DNA of 64,000 bases from Parapedobacter sp051400755 (lineage in GTDB: Bacteria > Bacteroidota > Bacteroidia > Sphingobacteriales > Sphingobacteriaceae), in contig NZ_JBLFFL010000002.1 of the NCBI RefSeq assembly GCF_051400755.1, positions 620,001-684,000 of the forward strand, given 5' to 3'. This document shows, piece by piece, positions 26,293 through 35,263 of this stretch. The position numbers and the translations under genes are program-made. Every line of letters starts with the position of its first letter. The stretch's first letter is position 1. The notes beneath the pieces are model-generated. The model saw only the letters and a program-made list of their open reading frames with translations, had not been told where the DNA came from and searched no databases.

Positions 26293-29256
26293 TTACAAAT
26301 TCATCCGAATACCCAATGTGTACGTGCGGGGTAGGGGCATGCCATACCCCGTATCGCGCCCCTGGAAATCGACCAACTCAGGATCGCGCCCTGTATATGA
26401 CGACACGGTGAAAAGGTTATGCCCCGTGCAGTAGATATACATTCGTTCGATAGTAGACGATCGCTTGCGCAGCAGATCGCTCAGGTCGTAACCCAGCGAA
26501 AGCGTGCGCAGCTTGAGAAACGAACCGTTTTCAAGAAACAGATCCTGCTCCGCCCGGTAAGGGATGACATTGCTCCAGGGGTTGTACAGCGGGTACTGGC
26601 TGTAATCGCCGCGTTTTTCCCAGAACGTAATCTCCTTGACCGAGTTCATGTCTACAGTGCCCTCGCGGTTGATGAAGTCAAAGCGGTTGGCCATGTCGGC
26701 ATTCAGTACATTCCGACCCACGTTGAAATAGAAATTGGCGTCCAGTGTCCAGTTGGCGTAGCTGAACTGATTCATGAAGCCGCCCGACACCTTCGGAAAA
26801 ATATTGCCCATGAGGGTTCTGTCGTCGTCGCTGATCAGGTTATCGCCATTGATGTCTGCCCACCGCGGGTCGCCGGCCTGCAAAGGGATGCCGTTGTAAC
26901 TCAACCGCTGTCCGTCAACCACCTGGATTTCCGCATCGGACAAATAAATGCCTTCGTTTTGCAGCAACCAAAATTGATCGATGCGCTCACCTACACGGAA
27001 AAGCCGATTGTCGATAATGATCTCATCGAGGCCTCCGGGCAGGGCCGTCAGTTTATTCTGGTTATAACCGATGTTTAACGAAGGTGTCCAGGCGAATTTG
27101 CCCTCGGTGCCACGAACAGCATCGACACTTAACAATAGCTCCGCGCCCGTATTGTTGACGTCCATCCCCGCTTCATAGGACTGGCGGTAGCCAAATTCGG
27201 CGTAGGAGGGGATGCCCAGCAATTGGTTCCGGTCATACTTCGTATACCAATCCAAATTGATGCGTATTCGTTCATTGGCTAAGCCCATGTCCAGCCCAAT
27301 ATTCAATTGGTCGGTGTATGCCCATGGTATGCCGTATCCGGACCAGCCGAACTCGTATGGGCGGGTAAGTACGCCGAAGCCGTTATAGCCCGGCGTGATG
27401 ACATTGCCGGTATACCCCACGTAGGTCGAATAGGAGGGGCCCTGAGAGAAATTATCGAAGGCATTCAAGCGGCCCAATCGGCCCGCACTCGCCCGGAAAT
27501 TGAGGGTGGAGAATGCCGATTCGTCCGTAAGCAGATCATTTTTGATATTCCACCCGAAGGACAATACGGGGGTAATCAGCCAACGATTTGTCGGTTGCGC
27601 GTTGGACGAACCGTCTGACCGCAGGAGCAATGAAGCCGTATACCTGTCGTCAAAATTGTACGAGGCCCGGCCATAAAAGGACACCAGGTTTTGCTTGGTG
27701 TAGTCGAGGAACTTGAAGACCAGTTCGCGCGGGAAGGCGAGTGGATTCAGGTAGTTGCCATTATTGGGATCTGACTCCAGCAAATTGATCTTGATGAAAT
27801 CGTTGATGCCCTTGTAAGCGTAAGCATAGTTGTACTTAAACGCATCCCACTGCAGCACATTACCCGCTTCAAAATAAAGCGCATGCCGGTCACCCACGTT
27901 TACGTCATACGTGAGGTGGTTATCAAACACCAATCGTTGGTTATAACCATAATAGTTGGAGGCAAAGCTGTTTTCTTCCAGCAGGGTACGCGGGTAAAAA
28001 AGGTCGCGGGACCCCTCGTTGTAATCGACCGCCAAGCGGGAGGATACCGTGAAACGATTGAAGTCGAATACCAGCTTGGCATGACCCTCGACAATGTTGG
28101 TGGCATTATGATCAAAACTGTTTTCAAACTGGGCGACGTATTGGCTGTAGCTATCATTATTGGGTGACAGCGGAGAAGACAGGTCGGGAATATACGACAT
28201 CGTCGCAAACCGATCGCGCAACGACCGGTTGCGATCGCGCTGCACCCGATTACCGTTGATCATGGCCGAAAATAACAGCCACTTAAGGGGTTTCATGTTT
28301 ATATTGAATAACGCATTGTAGCGTTTCAGCCCCGTTTCATCCGCTACCCCCTGATTTTGCAGATGTCCTACGGCAAAACGAAAGTTAGCCCGGTCACTAC
28401 CTCCCGAGATGTCAGCGGTGGCCGAGTAAAGCAATCCGGTCTGATAATAACTGTCCGTCCAGTTAGCAGGACCATAGTAAGCGGTATTTAAGGAGTCGCT
28501 CAAGTAAAGCGGGTAACTGTCATCGGCCGAATACCTGCCCGTGGCGGTGTATTGATCATAAAATTGTCGGCGGAATGCATTTTCGTAAGCACCATTGATG
28601 GTAGTGACCATCGGCCGTTGCGCCAGCCCTACATACGAATTGAAACTGATCTTGCGGGTAGCGGTGGGCTGTTTGGTGGTGATGGCAATGACCCCATTAG
28701 CACCGATGGGGCCATAGATCGCCGTGCTGGCTAAATCTTTCAGCACGGTGACCGATTCGATATTATTCATATCAATATTGCTCAACAGGTTTGTGGCTGG
28801 CCCAATTCGATTGAACTGGTACTGCTGGATATCGTAAGCGAATGGGTGCTCTCCGATAAGGGGAATCCCATCCAATACGACCAAGGGCTGCGATTGGTAG
28901 GTTTCTTTATTGGATAGGATGGGCATGGGAATCCCCCGCACGTACATCGATTGCACACTCCCTGGTTCACCGGAATTTTCTTGGATATACAGACCTGCAG
29001 CCTGATCCTTCAGGTATTGGTGGAGCGATACCGCGGGAAAGCGGGCAATGTCATCCGGTCCAACATTCATGGACCGGTTGCTTAAGTCGGTGAAAACCGT
29101 ATCATTCCGCTCCAAAGGGAAAAATCTGACCGCTGCCGAGTCGTTGTTTAGGCTGTCACGCTGGGGTGCCACTTTTAATGTATCAGCGACCTGATAGCTG
29201 TAGCCAAATGAGGACGTGCCAAGTAACCAAAAAATACAACATATCTGTACTTTCAT
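26293..29256 (-). CDS. SusC-like TonB-dependent transporter lacking the usual N-terminal domain (first pair)
   Basis: A 987-residue outer-membrane transporter. The signal peptide is near residues 1-20. Instead of the carboxypeptidase-regulatory-like domain and the EVVVTG-type signature, there is only a short polar segment (about residues 22-60) before the plug (LHQYLKDQAAGLYIQENSG, VLDGIPLIGEHPF, IGANGVIAITTKQ). The barrel ends PLPRTYTLGIRMNL, as SusC proteins do. It is the first gene of the eleven-gene run. No standard -33/-7 promoter is visible just upstream, so an ECF sigma factor encoded elsewhere may control it. Confidence 0.9.
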   Translation of the reverse strand: MKVQICCIFWLLGTSSFGYSYQVADTLKVAPQRDSLNNDSAAVRFFPLERNDTVFTDLSNRSMNVGPDDIARFPAVSLHQYLKDQAAGLYIQENSGEPGSVQSMYVRGIPMPILSNKETYQSQPLVVLDGIPLIGEHPFAYDIQQYQFNRIGPATNLLSNIDMNNIESVTVLKDLASTAIYGPIGANGVIAITTKQPTATRKISFNSYVGLAQRPMVTTINGAYENAFRRQFYDQYTATGRYSADDSYPLYLSDSLNTAYYGPANWTDSYYQTGLLYSATADISGGSDRANFRFAVGHLQNQGVADETGLKRYNALFNINMKPLKWLLFSAMINGNRVQRDRNRSLRDRFATMSYIPDLSSPLSPNNDSYSQYVAQFENSFDHNATNIVEGHAKLVFDFNRFTVSSRLAVDYNEGSRDLFYPRTLLEENSFASNYYGYNQRLVFDNHLTYDVNVGDRHALYFEAGNVLQWDAFKYNYAYAYKGINDFIKINLLESDPNNGNYLNPLAFPRELVFKFLDYTKQNLVSFYGRASYNFDDRYTASLLLRSDGSSNAQPTNRWLITPVLSFGWNIKNDLLTDESAFSTLNFRASAGRLGRLNAFDNFSQGPSYSTYVGYTGNVITPGYNGFGVLTRPYEFGWSGYGIPWAYTDQLNIGLDMGLANERIRINLDWYTKYDRNQLLGIPSYAEFGYRQSYEAGMDVNNTGAELLLSVDAVRGTEGKFAWTPSLNIGYNQNKLTALPGGLDEIIIDNRLFRVGERIDQFWLLQNEGIYLSDAEIQVVDGQRLSYNGIPLQAGDPRWADINGDNLISDDDRTLMGNIFPKVSGGFMNQFSYANWTLDANFYFNVGRNVLNADMANRFDFINREGTVDMNSVKEITFWEKRGDYSQYPLYNPWSNVIPYRAEQDLFLENGSFLKLRTLSLGYDLSDLLRKRSSTIERMYIYCTGHNLFTVSSYTGRDPELVDFQGRDTGYGMPLPRTYTLGIRMNL

Positions 29257-29718
29257 AATACGTATATCTATTAATTTTATAGGAATTGATTGTTCCTACA
29301 GTTAAGTTGCGTAACATGGATGGGCCTGCGGGATAACTCGTAGACAACAGGCCAATCGGCGGTAGACCTAAAAGCTAGCTAACGGCAAGCCACAGCGGTC
29401 AATAACAACTGACGATACTAAAGAAATGGGAGGCGTGATAACGTTGTTTAGGTTATCTGTCGCAATCGGTTTTCAAACGTAAATAACATGTTCATAATTA
29501 GTGGTTAAGTTTTAACAGGTGTTCACTCGTCTTTTCGGCAATAGCCAATTGCTTGCGCAATGGTAAAAATGTTTATTTGGTTTGTTGCGACTAAATTACA
29601 AACAAAAATCGTTTTAGCAAGTTTTTTTTGTTTTTTTTTAAAAATTGTTGAAGAATAGCGTTTGAAGAACATACCAGCCATTTTTATTTTGTTAAAATTC
29701 TGTAATTAATAATGAAAT
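29257..29718. other. AT-rich divergent intergenic region
   Basis: About 460 bases between the start of the large minus-strand cluster and the promoter of malate:quinone oxidoreductase. It contains T-rich runs at about 29621-29640 and no convincing coding frame. I found no clear insertion-sequence end, RNA gene or long inverted repeat. Confidence 0.5.
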
Positions 29719-29752
29719 TTTGGAAATAATCTGATTTCTGTCATTAATTTTG
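29719..29752 (+). promoter_or_regulatory. Promoter of mqo
   Basis: TTTG at 29719-29722 and TAATTTTG at 29745-29752, with a 22-nt spacer, fit the Bacteroidetes promoter consensus. The -7 element overlaps the alternative TTG codon at 29750, which supports ATG 29768 as the real start of the gene. Confidence 0.7.
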
Positions 29753-29767
29753 CGGCAACTTAGAGAC

Positions 29768-31285
29768 ATGGCTAAAAGAACGAAAAAGACCGCCGAAGAG
29801 GTGGATGTGATTCTTATCGGCGCGGGGATCATGAGTGCCACCCTGGGTACACTGATCAATGAGCTGCATCCCCGTGCAAGCATCGAAATTTTTGAACGGC
29901 TGGATGAAGCCGCAGCGGAGAGCTCGGACGCATGGAACAATGCGGGTACGGGCCATTCTGCGCTTTGTGAACTGAACTATACGCCGCAGCGCCCCGACGG
30001 GTCGGTGGATATCAGCAAAGCGATCAAAATTGCCGAGGCGTTTGAGATTTCCAAAGAGTTTTGGTCGTATTTAGTGGCTACGGGATTGGTCGACCGCCCG
30101 GAAAGCTTTATCCGGCGTGTGCCTCACATGAGTTTCGTATTTGGTCAAGATAATGTTTCGTTCTTGCGGGAACGCTATCAGACCATGAAGGAGCATCACC
30201 TCTTTCACGGCATGGAGTATACCGAAGATCATGCGTTGCTGAGACAATGGATCCCGTTGGTCATGGACGGCCGTGATGCCAGCGAAGTGCTGGCTGCCAC
30301 CAAGATCGACATCGGCACAGATGTCAACTTCGGGGCGTTGACCCGTGCATTATTTCTGCACCTTACCCAGAAAGATGGTGTTAAACTGCGGCTGGCACAT
30401 GAAGTGCGCGATATTGAACGGACCAACGATGGCCGGTGGGAGGTTTCGGTGAAAAACCTCACGACGGATAGGAAACGGAAGGTGTCTGCGAAGTTTGTGT
30501 TTATCGGTGCCGGTGGGGGCTCATTATTGCTCCTTGAAAAGTCGGGTATTCCGGAAGCCAAAGGTTTCGGCGGATTTCCGGTAAGCGGACAATGGCTGAA
30601 ATGCACCAATCCGGAAGTCATCGCCAAGCACCACGCCAAGGTCTATGGCAAGGCGGCCGTGGGGTCGCCCCCGATGTCGGTGCCCCACCTGGATACGCGG
30701 GTCATCGACGGAAAAACGGCACTATTATTCGGTCCGTATGCGGGATTTTCCACCAAATTCCTGAAAAACGGCTCTTGGCTCGATCTGCCGGCGTCCATTA
30801 AGCTGGATAATATAGGGCCGATGCTGGCCGCCGGTATGGATAATATCCCGCTGACGAAGTATTTGATCAACCAGGTGCGGCAAAGCCCTGAAGACCGGCT
30901 GGAGGCGTTGAAAGAATATGTGCCCACGGCCCGGAAGGAGGATTGGGAATTGGAAGTTGCGGGCCAACGGGTGCAGGTCATCAAAAAAGATGAAAAGCAG
31001 GGGGGGATATTGGAGTTTGGTACGGAGGTCGTGAGCAGTGCCGATGGCTCCATCGCTGCGCTCTTGGGCGCATCGCCGGGCGCATCCACATCGGTATCCA
31101 TCATGATCGACCTGCTTGCCCGGTGTTTCCCCGAGCGGGCCAAGACCGCGCAATACCTGAGCAAGCTGCGGGAAATGATCCCTTCTTTTGGACGATCCAT
31201 CGCGACGGATGTGCAGCTATGCAGGGAAACCCGTGAACGCTCTGCGGAACTATTGAAATTGGATAGAACACTCGAGTCGGTTTGA
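29768..31285 (+). CDS. mqo: Malate:quinone oxidoreductase
   Basis: A 505-residue FAD-dependent peripheral membrane enzyme oxidising malate to oxaloacetate and passing electrons to the quinone pool. It is of normal family length. The FAD-binding motif is VILIGAGIMSATLGTLI. Family-specific blocks such as SDAWNNAGTGHSALCELNYT, FGALTRALFLHL, and GASPGASTSVSIMIDLL near the C-terminus are all present. The pnuC gene starts on the A of its TGA stop, so the two are translationally coupled. Confidence 0.96.
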   Translation: MAKRTKKTAEEVDVILIGAGIMSATLGTLINELHPRASIEIFERLDEAAAESSDAWNNAGTGHSALCELNYTPQRPDGSVDISKAIKIAEAFEISKEFWSYLVATGLVDRPESFIRRVPHMSFVFGQDNVSFLRERYQTMKEHHLFHGMEYTEDHALLRQWIPLVMDGRDASEVLAATKIDIGTDVNFGALTRALFLHLTQKDGVKLRLAHEVRDIERTNDGRWEVSVKNLTTDRKRKVSAKFVFIGAGGGSLLLLEKSGIPEAKGFGGFPVSGQWLKCTNPEVIAKHHAKVYGKAAVGSPPMSVPHLDTRVIDGKTALLFGPYAGFSTKFLKNGSWLDLPASIKLDNIGPMLAAGMDNIPLTKYLINQVRQSPEDRLEALKEYVPTARKEDWELEVAGQRVQVIKKDEKQGGILEFGTEVVSSADGSIAALLGASPGASTSVSIMIDLLARCFPERAKTAQYLSKLREMIPSFGRSIATDVQLCRETRERSAELLKLDRTLESV

Positions 31286-31851
31286 TGGGGGTATTGCAGT
31301 GGATCGGTGTGGCGTGTGGGGTGGTGCAGGTGCTGCTGGCCAAAGCCAATAATGTATTACTCTACCCTTTCGGAATTGCTAGTATCGTGATCACGGTCTA
31401 CGTGCTGTACGCGGCCGGACTTTATGCCGAAATATTGCTGAACCTGTACTACCTCATCATGAGTATCTACGGCTGGGCGTATTGGGTAAGGCGGAAGGAC
31501 GATGCACCGGTACAGGCGACCTACGCCACGAACCGGGAATGGGGCATCACCATATTGATTGTCGCCCTTGGTTTCCCGGGGTTATACTACTGTCTGGTTC
31601 ATTTTACGGACTCCACCGTGCCCGCTTGGGACGCATGGGTGAGCGCGACAGCGTGGGCCGGCATGTGGCTGCTCGCCAAACGTAAGATCGAGAATTGGAT
31701 CTTGCTTAATATCAGTAATGCGTTTGCGATTCCTTTGTTGGCGTATAAGGGACTCCATCTTTATGCGGCATTGACCTTGTTTTTGTTTATCGTCGCGGTT
31801 TTCGGGTATTTTGAATGGAGAAAGATCATCAATCGGCAGGCGCATTTATGA
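31285..31851 (+). CDS. pnuC: PnuC-family nicotinamide riboside transporter
   Basis: A 188-residue integral membrane protein with about six to seven hydrophobic helices. The segment NNVLLYPFGIASIVITVYVL, then LYAEILLNLYYLIMSIYGW, is the PnuC signature region, and NISNAFAIPLLAYKGLHLYA is typical of its C-terminal half. PnuC facilitates uptake of nicotinamide riboside or a related vitamin for NAD synthesis. It overlaps mqo by one base and the next gene by four (ATGA). No riboside kinase gene is adjacent, so the exact substrate remains open. Confidence 0.88.
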   Translation: MGVLQWIGVACGVVQVLLAKANNVLLYPFGIASIVITVYVLYAAGLYAEILLNLYYLIMSIYGWAYWVRRKDDAPVQATYATNREWGITILIVALGFPGLYYCLVHFTDSTVPAWDAWVSATAWAGMWLLAKRKIENWILLNISNAFAIPLLAYKGLHLYAALTLFLFIVAVFGYFEWRKIINRQAHL

Positions 31852-32879
31852 TCGCGCCCCAGGTGAGGGAACAGCTGCAAACGCGATCAGCCGCTGCGGA
31901 AGCGGCTGGGCGCCTCACGCCTGAGCAGTTGGCGATCATTTATGATCAACGTTGGTTTAAGCTGTTTGTGCCCAAGCGTTATGGCGGCCTGGAGCTGACG
32001 GTGCCCGAGGGGGTACGACTGGAAGAGGAACTGGCCCGGATCGATGGCAGCTTGGGATGGACGGTTACCCTCTGTGCCGGGGCCAACCTGTTTGTGGGGT
32101 ATGTCGACCGTTCGGTAGCACCTGTGCTGTTCACCGCGCCGGATGTGTGCTGGGGCGGGAGCGGACAGGCATCGGGCAGGGCCGTGCGGGAAAACGGGGG
32201 ATATCGGATATCGGGAACGTGGCGTTATGCCACCGGCGCGCCGCATCTTACGCATTTTACGGCCAATTGCGTCGTGGAGCAGCATGGTGAGGTGTTGACC
32301 GACGAAGACGGCAATCCGCTGATCAAGTCGTTTTTCTTCGCGAAGCAGGATGTCCGCGTGGTCGACGATTGGGGCGCGTTTGGATTAAAAGCCACGGCCA
32401 GCCACTCGTTTGAGGTTGAGCAGGTCTGGGTAGACGAGGCCCACGCATTCCGGATTGCGCCTGAATATGCTACGCTGGACCTTCCGATATACCAGTATCC
32501 ATTTTTGCCATTTGCCGAGACGACCCTGGCGGTGAATACCTTGGGCATGGCGCGGCATTTTGTGGCATGCGCTGCGGCAGGTGGGGCGAGCGGCATGCGT
32601 GAACGGGCGGAAACGGCAGCGGCGGAACTCGTGAAAGTACGGACACCGTTTTACGAAACGCTGGATGCATCGTGGGACGAATTGCAGGGCACTGGAGGCC
32701 TATCGCCTGCGATGTTGCGTGCGGTAAGCGACGGCAGCCGTGCCTTGGTCGACGTATGCCGTGCACAAGTAATGGCGCTATACCCGCACGTGGGGCTGGC
32801 AGCGGCGGATGCTTCAACGGAAATCAACCGGGTATGGCGCGACCTCTTTACCGCGAGCCAGCACAGCCTCCTGCGTTAG
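31848..32879 (+). CDS. Acyl-CoA dehydrogenase-like flavoprotein
   Basis: A 343-residue protein with the acyl-CoA dehydrogenase fold: FKLFVPKRYGGLELTVPE and LEEELARIDGSLGWTVTL in the helical N-terminal domain, YRISGTWRYATGAPHLTHF in the middle beta domain, and a helical C-terminal domain with EINRVWRDLFTASQHSLLR. The last motif resembles the hydroxylase-like branch (HsaA/DszC type flavin monooxygenases) rather than classical beta-oxidation enzymes, and the protein is short. The substrate is unknown. It starts in an ATGA overlap with pnuC, chosen over 31815, and overlaps the convergent lipoprotein gene by 4 nt. Confidence 0.78.
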   Translation: MIAPQVREQLQTRSAAAEAAGRLTPEQLAIIYDQRWFKLFVPKRYGGLELTVPEGVRLEEELARIDGSLGWTVTLCAGANLFVGYVDRSVAPVLFTAPDVCWGGSGQASGRAVRENGGYRISGTWRYATGAPHLTHFTANCVVEQHGEVLTDEDGNPLIKSFFFAKQDVRVVDDWGAFGLKATASHSFEVEQVWVDEAHAFRIAPEYATLDLPIYQYPFLPFAETTLAVNTLGMARHFVACAAAGGASGMRERAETAAAELVKVRTPFYETLDASWDELQGTGGLSPAMLRAVSDGSRALVDVCRAQVMALYPHVGLAAADASTEINRVWRDLFTASQHSLLR

Positions 32880-33355
32880 TCTGCCACACAATCGATTGGC
32901 TCATATACGACTGAAAAACGACTCGTATCGCGGGTGACCTGTCGGCCGGTAAGCGCATCGACGGTCAGCGGTTTTTGCAGGAGTTTACCATCGCGCAGCG
33001 CAAATACCACCCGCAAGGTATCCTGCGTGCCCTCCTGGGTGAAGGTCCACACCAGGTCGAATACCCCATCGTCCGATTTGCCTAATAGGGTGCCCCGCCT
33101 GGCATCTTTCTCCTGCGGGATGACGTTGTAAACCCCACTGACCGTCTTGTTCCGCATGACCAACTGGATATAAGATGAATCCTGCTGCTGTGTTCCTTCC
33201 GTTCGCAGGAAACAGTGTTTTTGCTCGTGGTCTTCTAAAGGCAATTGGTCCGCCTGGTGCAGGGTGTCGCTGGTTCCTTCCCCGCTTCGGCTACTGGGTT
33301 GGCAGGCAAATAAGCAGGTGAGAAAAGCGAAGCTCATATATACGCGTATGTTCAT
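32876..33355 (-). CDS. Small lipoprotein of unknown function
   Basis: A 159-residue protein with a lipoprotein signal (MNIRVYMSFAFLTCLFAC). The mature part includes YIQLVMRNKTVSGVYNVIPQ and EKDARRGTLLGKSDDGVFDL, a beta-rich pattern seen in uncharacterised lipoproteins of this group. The longer frame to 33721 has a non-signal, basic leader and crosses the ispE promoter, so ATG 33355 is preferred. It is divergent from ispE. No function can be assigned. Confidence 0.7.
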   Translation of the reverse strand: MNIRVYMSFAFLTCLFACQPSSRSGEGTSDTLHQADQLPLEDHEQKHCFLRTEGTQQQDSSYIQLVMRNKTVSGVYNVIPQEKDARRGTLLGKSDDGVFDLVWTFTQEGTQDTLRVVFALRDGKLLQKPLTVDALTGRQVTRDTSRFSVVYEPIDCVAD

Positions 33356-33425
33356 GTAAAGGGAATTATTCAGACAGGTAACAATTTGCCGGCCGAATTG
33401 TTTATTATCCATCAACGGGGGGTAA

Positions 33426-33458
33426 TTGCGGCATTTGGATAGCGAAACATTATATTTG
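33426..33458 (+). promoter_or_regulatory. Promoter of ispE
   Basis: TTG at 33426-33428 and TATATTTG at 33451-33458 are separated by 22 nt. The -7 element ends only 5 nt before the ATG, so the message would have almost no 5' leader. Confidence 0.6.
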
Positions 33459-33463
33459 TATAC

Positions 33464-34282
33464 ATGATTACGTTTGCTAATGCCAAAATCAATATCGGAC
33501 TGCAGGTGCTCGGCCGCCGGGATGATGGCTACCACGACCTCGAAACGGTGTTTTATCCGTTGAAGATTTATGATGTAGTAGAAGTGGTGGAGGCCGCTGA
33601 AACCCGGTTTATTCCTTCGGGATTGTCCATTCCGGATGATGGTCAGGATAATCTTTGCCTGCGGGCTTACCGGTTGCTTTGGGATGCATATGAATTGCCG
33701 CCGGTAGCGATTTATCTGCATAAAACCATCCCCATAGGCGCCGGACTCGGAGGCGGCTCGGCAGACGCTGCCTTTCTGCTGAAATTACTCAACACCATGT
33801 TCGGTCTCGGCCTTGACGATACACAGTTAATGGCCTATGCCGGCCAATTGGGTGCCGACTGTGCCTTTTTTATCCGCAATACGCCGGTGCTGGCCACCGG
33901 TATCGGAGAGGTGTTTCACAAGGTACAGGTCGACCTATCTGGGTATCACCTGGTGCTGGTGAAACCTAATGTGCACATTTCCACGGGTGAAGCGTACCGC
34001 TCGGTGCGGCCCGATCCTGCCGGTAGGCAGCTGGCGTCGGCCATTACCCTGCCCGTGACCGAGTGGCGCGGGGCTATCGTCAATGATTTTGAAGCGGGCA
34101 TTTTCGCCACGCATCCGCAAATCGCGGCACTTAAAGCGCATCTGTATGAAATGGGGGCGGTATATGCGGCAATGAGCGGCAGCGGATCGGCGGTATATGG
34201 GTTGTTTGAAGAACCGGTGCAGCTATCGGGATTGGATGCTGCATACCAGGTATTTTATATTGATCAAACGGGAATGAAATGA
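33464..34282 (+). CDS. ispE: 4-diphosphocytidyl-2-C-methyl-D-erythritol kinase
   Basis: A 272-residue GHMP kinase of the non-mevalonate isoprenoid pathway, phosphorylating CDP-methylerythritol. It starts with ANAKINIGLQVLGRRDDGYH, the IspE N-terminal block. The ATP-binding motif PIGAGLGGGSADAAF and the late motif AAMSGSGSAVYGLF are complete. The gene heads a three-gene run: the next gene begins in its stop codon (ATGA), and bcp follows. Confidence 0.96.
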   Translation: MITFANAKINIGLQVLGRRDDGYHDLETVFYPLKIYDVVEVVEAAETRFIPSGLSIPDDGQDNLCLRAYRLLWDAYELPPVAIYLHKTIPIGAGLGGGSADAAFLLKLLNTMFGLGLDDTQLMAYAGQLGADCAFFIRNTPVLATGIGEVFHKVQVDLSGYHLVLVKPNVHISTGEAYRSVRPDPAGRQLASAITLPVTEWRGAIVNDFEAGIFATHPQIAALKAHLYEMGAVYAAMSGSGSAVYGLFEEPVQLSGLDAAYQVFYIDQTGMK

Positions 34283-34806
34283 TGGTCGATTTCCAAGCGG
34301 AAATACTACGGTCGGAGACACAGGGCACCGCCATGATGGGATGGGCTTATATCGATATACCCCGGACCGTTGCCGACCGCCTAAAGCCGAACTATAGGCA
34401 GGTTTATCGGGTGCGTGGTGAAATCGACGGACATCCGTTTTCGGGAATGGCGTTGATGCCCAAGGGGGATGGCGATTACATTTTGGCCATCAACGGAAGC
34501 ATGCGGAAAATACTGAAAAAGGGAGTAGGAGATAGGTTGTCGCTCCGGTTGGAGGAAGACCGGGATTTTACGATTGAGCTGCCGGAAGACCTGGAGATCT
34601 GCCTGCGGGATGATGAAGCTGATTTGATGGAACGGTTCATGGCCCTGCCAAAATCTCACCGCAACTATTTCATCAATCACATCAACGGAGCCAAGACAGT
34701 GCCTACGCGTGCCAAACGCATCGCCATGACGGTAGAGGCGATGGCTTTAGGACTGGACTTCGGAGCGATGATCAGGTTGGATAAGGCCAGGAGGCAAGAT
34801 GCGTGA
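34279..34806 (+). CDS. DUF1905 / YdeI-OmpD-associated family protein
   Basis: A 175-residue protein. The N-terminal 95 residues match the DUF1905 beta-barrel type (MGWAYIDIPRTVADRL, GMALMPKGDGDYILAINGSM, KILKKGVGDRLSLRLEEDRD). The C-terminal part, LPKSHRNYFINHINGAKTV and RAKRIAMTVEAM, is the YdeI/OmpD-associated helical segment, sometimes called bacteriocin-protection-like. The cellular role is unknown. It overlaps ispE by 4 nt and bcp by 8 nt, so the three are translated as a unit. Confidence 0.83.
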   Translation: MMVDFQAEILRSETQGTAMMGWAYIDIPRTVADRLKPNYRQVYRVRGEIDGHPFSGMALMPKGDGDYILAINGSMRKILKKGVGDRLSLRLEEDRDFTIELPEDLEICLRDDEADLMERFMALPKSHRNYFINHINGAKTVPTRAKRIAMTVEAMALGLDFGAMIRLDKARRQDA

Positions 34807-35263
34807 GTTGTTGAAAATCGGGGATCAGATACCCCACTTTGTCTTGAAAGACCAGCATGGACAGGACGTCGATATCAACGACCAGATCGGCCAGAAAAAA
34901 TTAGTCATCTACTTTTACCCCAAAGATGAAAGTCCGGGCTGTACCAAGCAAGCCTGTGCCATCCGGGATAGTTTTGCTGCGTATGCCGATGCCGGAGCGA
35001 TGGTCATCGGCATCAATTCGGGCAGCGTGGAAAGCCACAGGGCATTTGCCGAAAAATACCGGCTGCCCTTCACGCTGCTCAGCGATCCGGGCAATCAGGT
35101 ACTGAAAGCCTTCGGTGTCAAAAATGTACTTTTCCTCACCGGCCGGGAGACCTTCGTCTTCGGGCTTGATGGACGCTTGGCCTTCAAGTACCGGGCAATG
35201 ATGAATGCCACGGCACATAATGACCAGGTATTGGCATTTTTGGAAAAGAGGGGTGTCAATTAA
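34799..35263 (+). CDS. bcp: Thioredoxin-dependent peroxiredoxin (BCP/PrxQ)
   Basis: A 154-residue peroxidase reducing hydrogen peroxide and organic hydroperoxides in the cytoplasm. The motif FYPKDESPGCTKQACAIRD carries the peroxidatic cysteine (near residue 48) and, five residues on, the resolving cysteine typical of atypical two-Cys BCP proteins. GINSGSVESHRAFAEKYRLP and FTLLSDPGNQVLKAFGV are standard. The start overlaps the preceding stop by 8 nt. Its stop overlaps that of the convergent lipoprotein gene by 3 nt. Confidence 0.94.
   Translation: MRELLKIGDQIPHFVLKDQHGQDVDINDQIGQKKLVIYFYPKDESPGCTKQACAIRDSFAAYADAGAMVIGINSGSVESHRAFAEKYRLPFTLLSDPGNQVLKAFGVKNVLFLTGRETFVFGLDGRLAFKYRAMMNATAHNDQVLAFLEKRGVN

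Noticed and set aside
29474..29481. Possible minus-strand -7 element (TACGTTTG) about 220 nt before the large cluster
   Set aside because: No -33 TTTG/TTG at 19-23 nt, so it was not called as a promoter. The cluster may use an ECF sigma factor.
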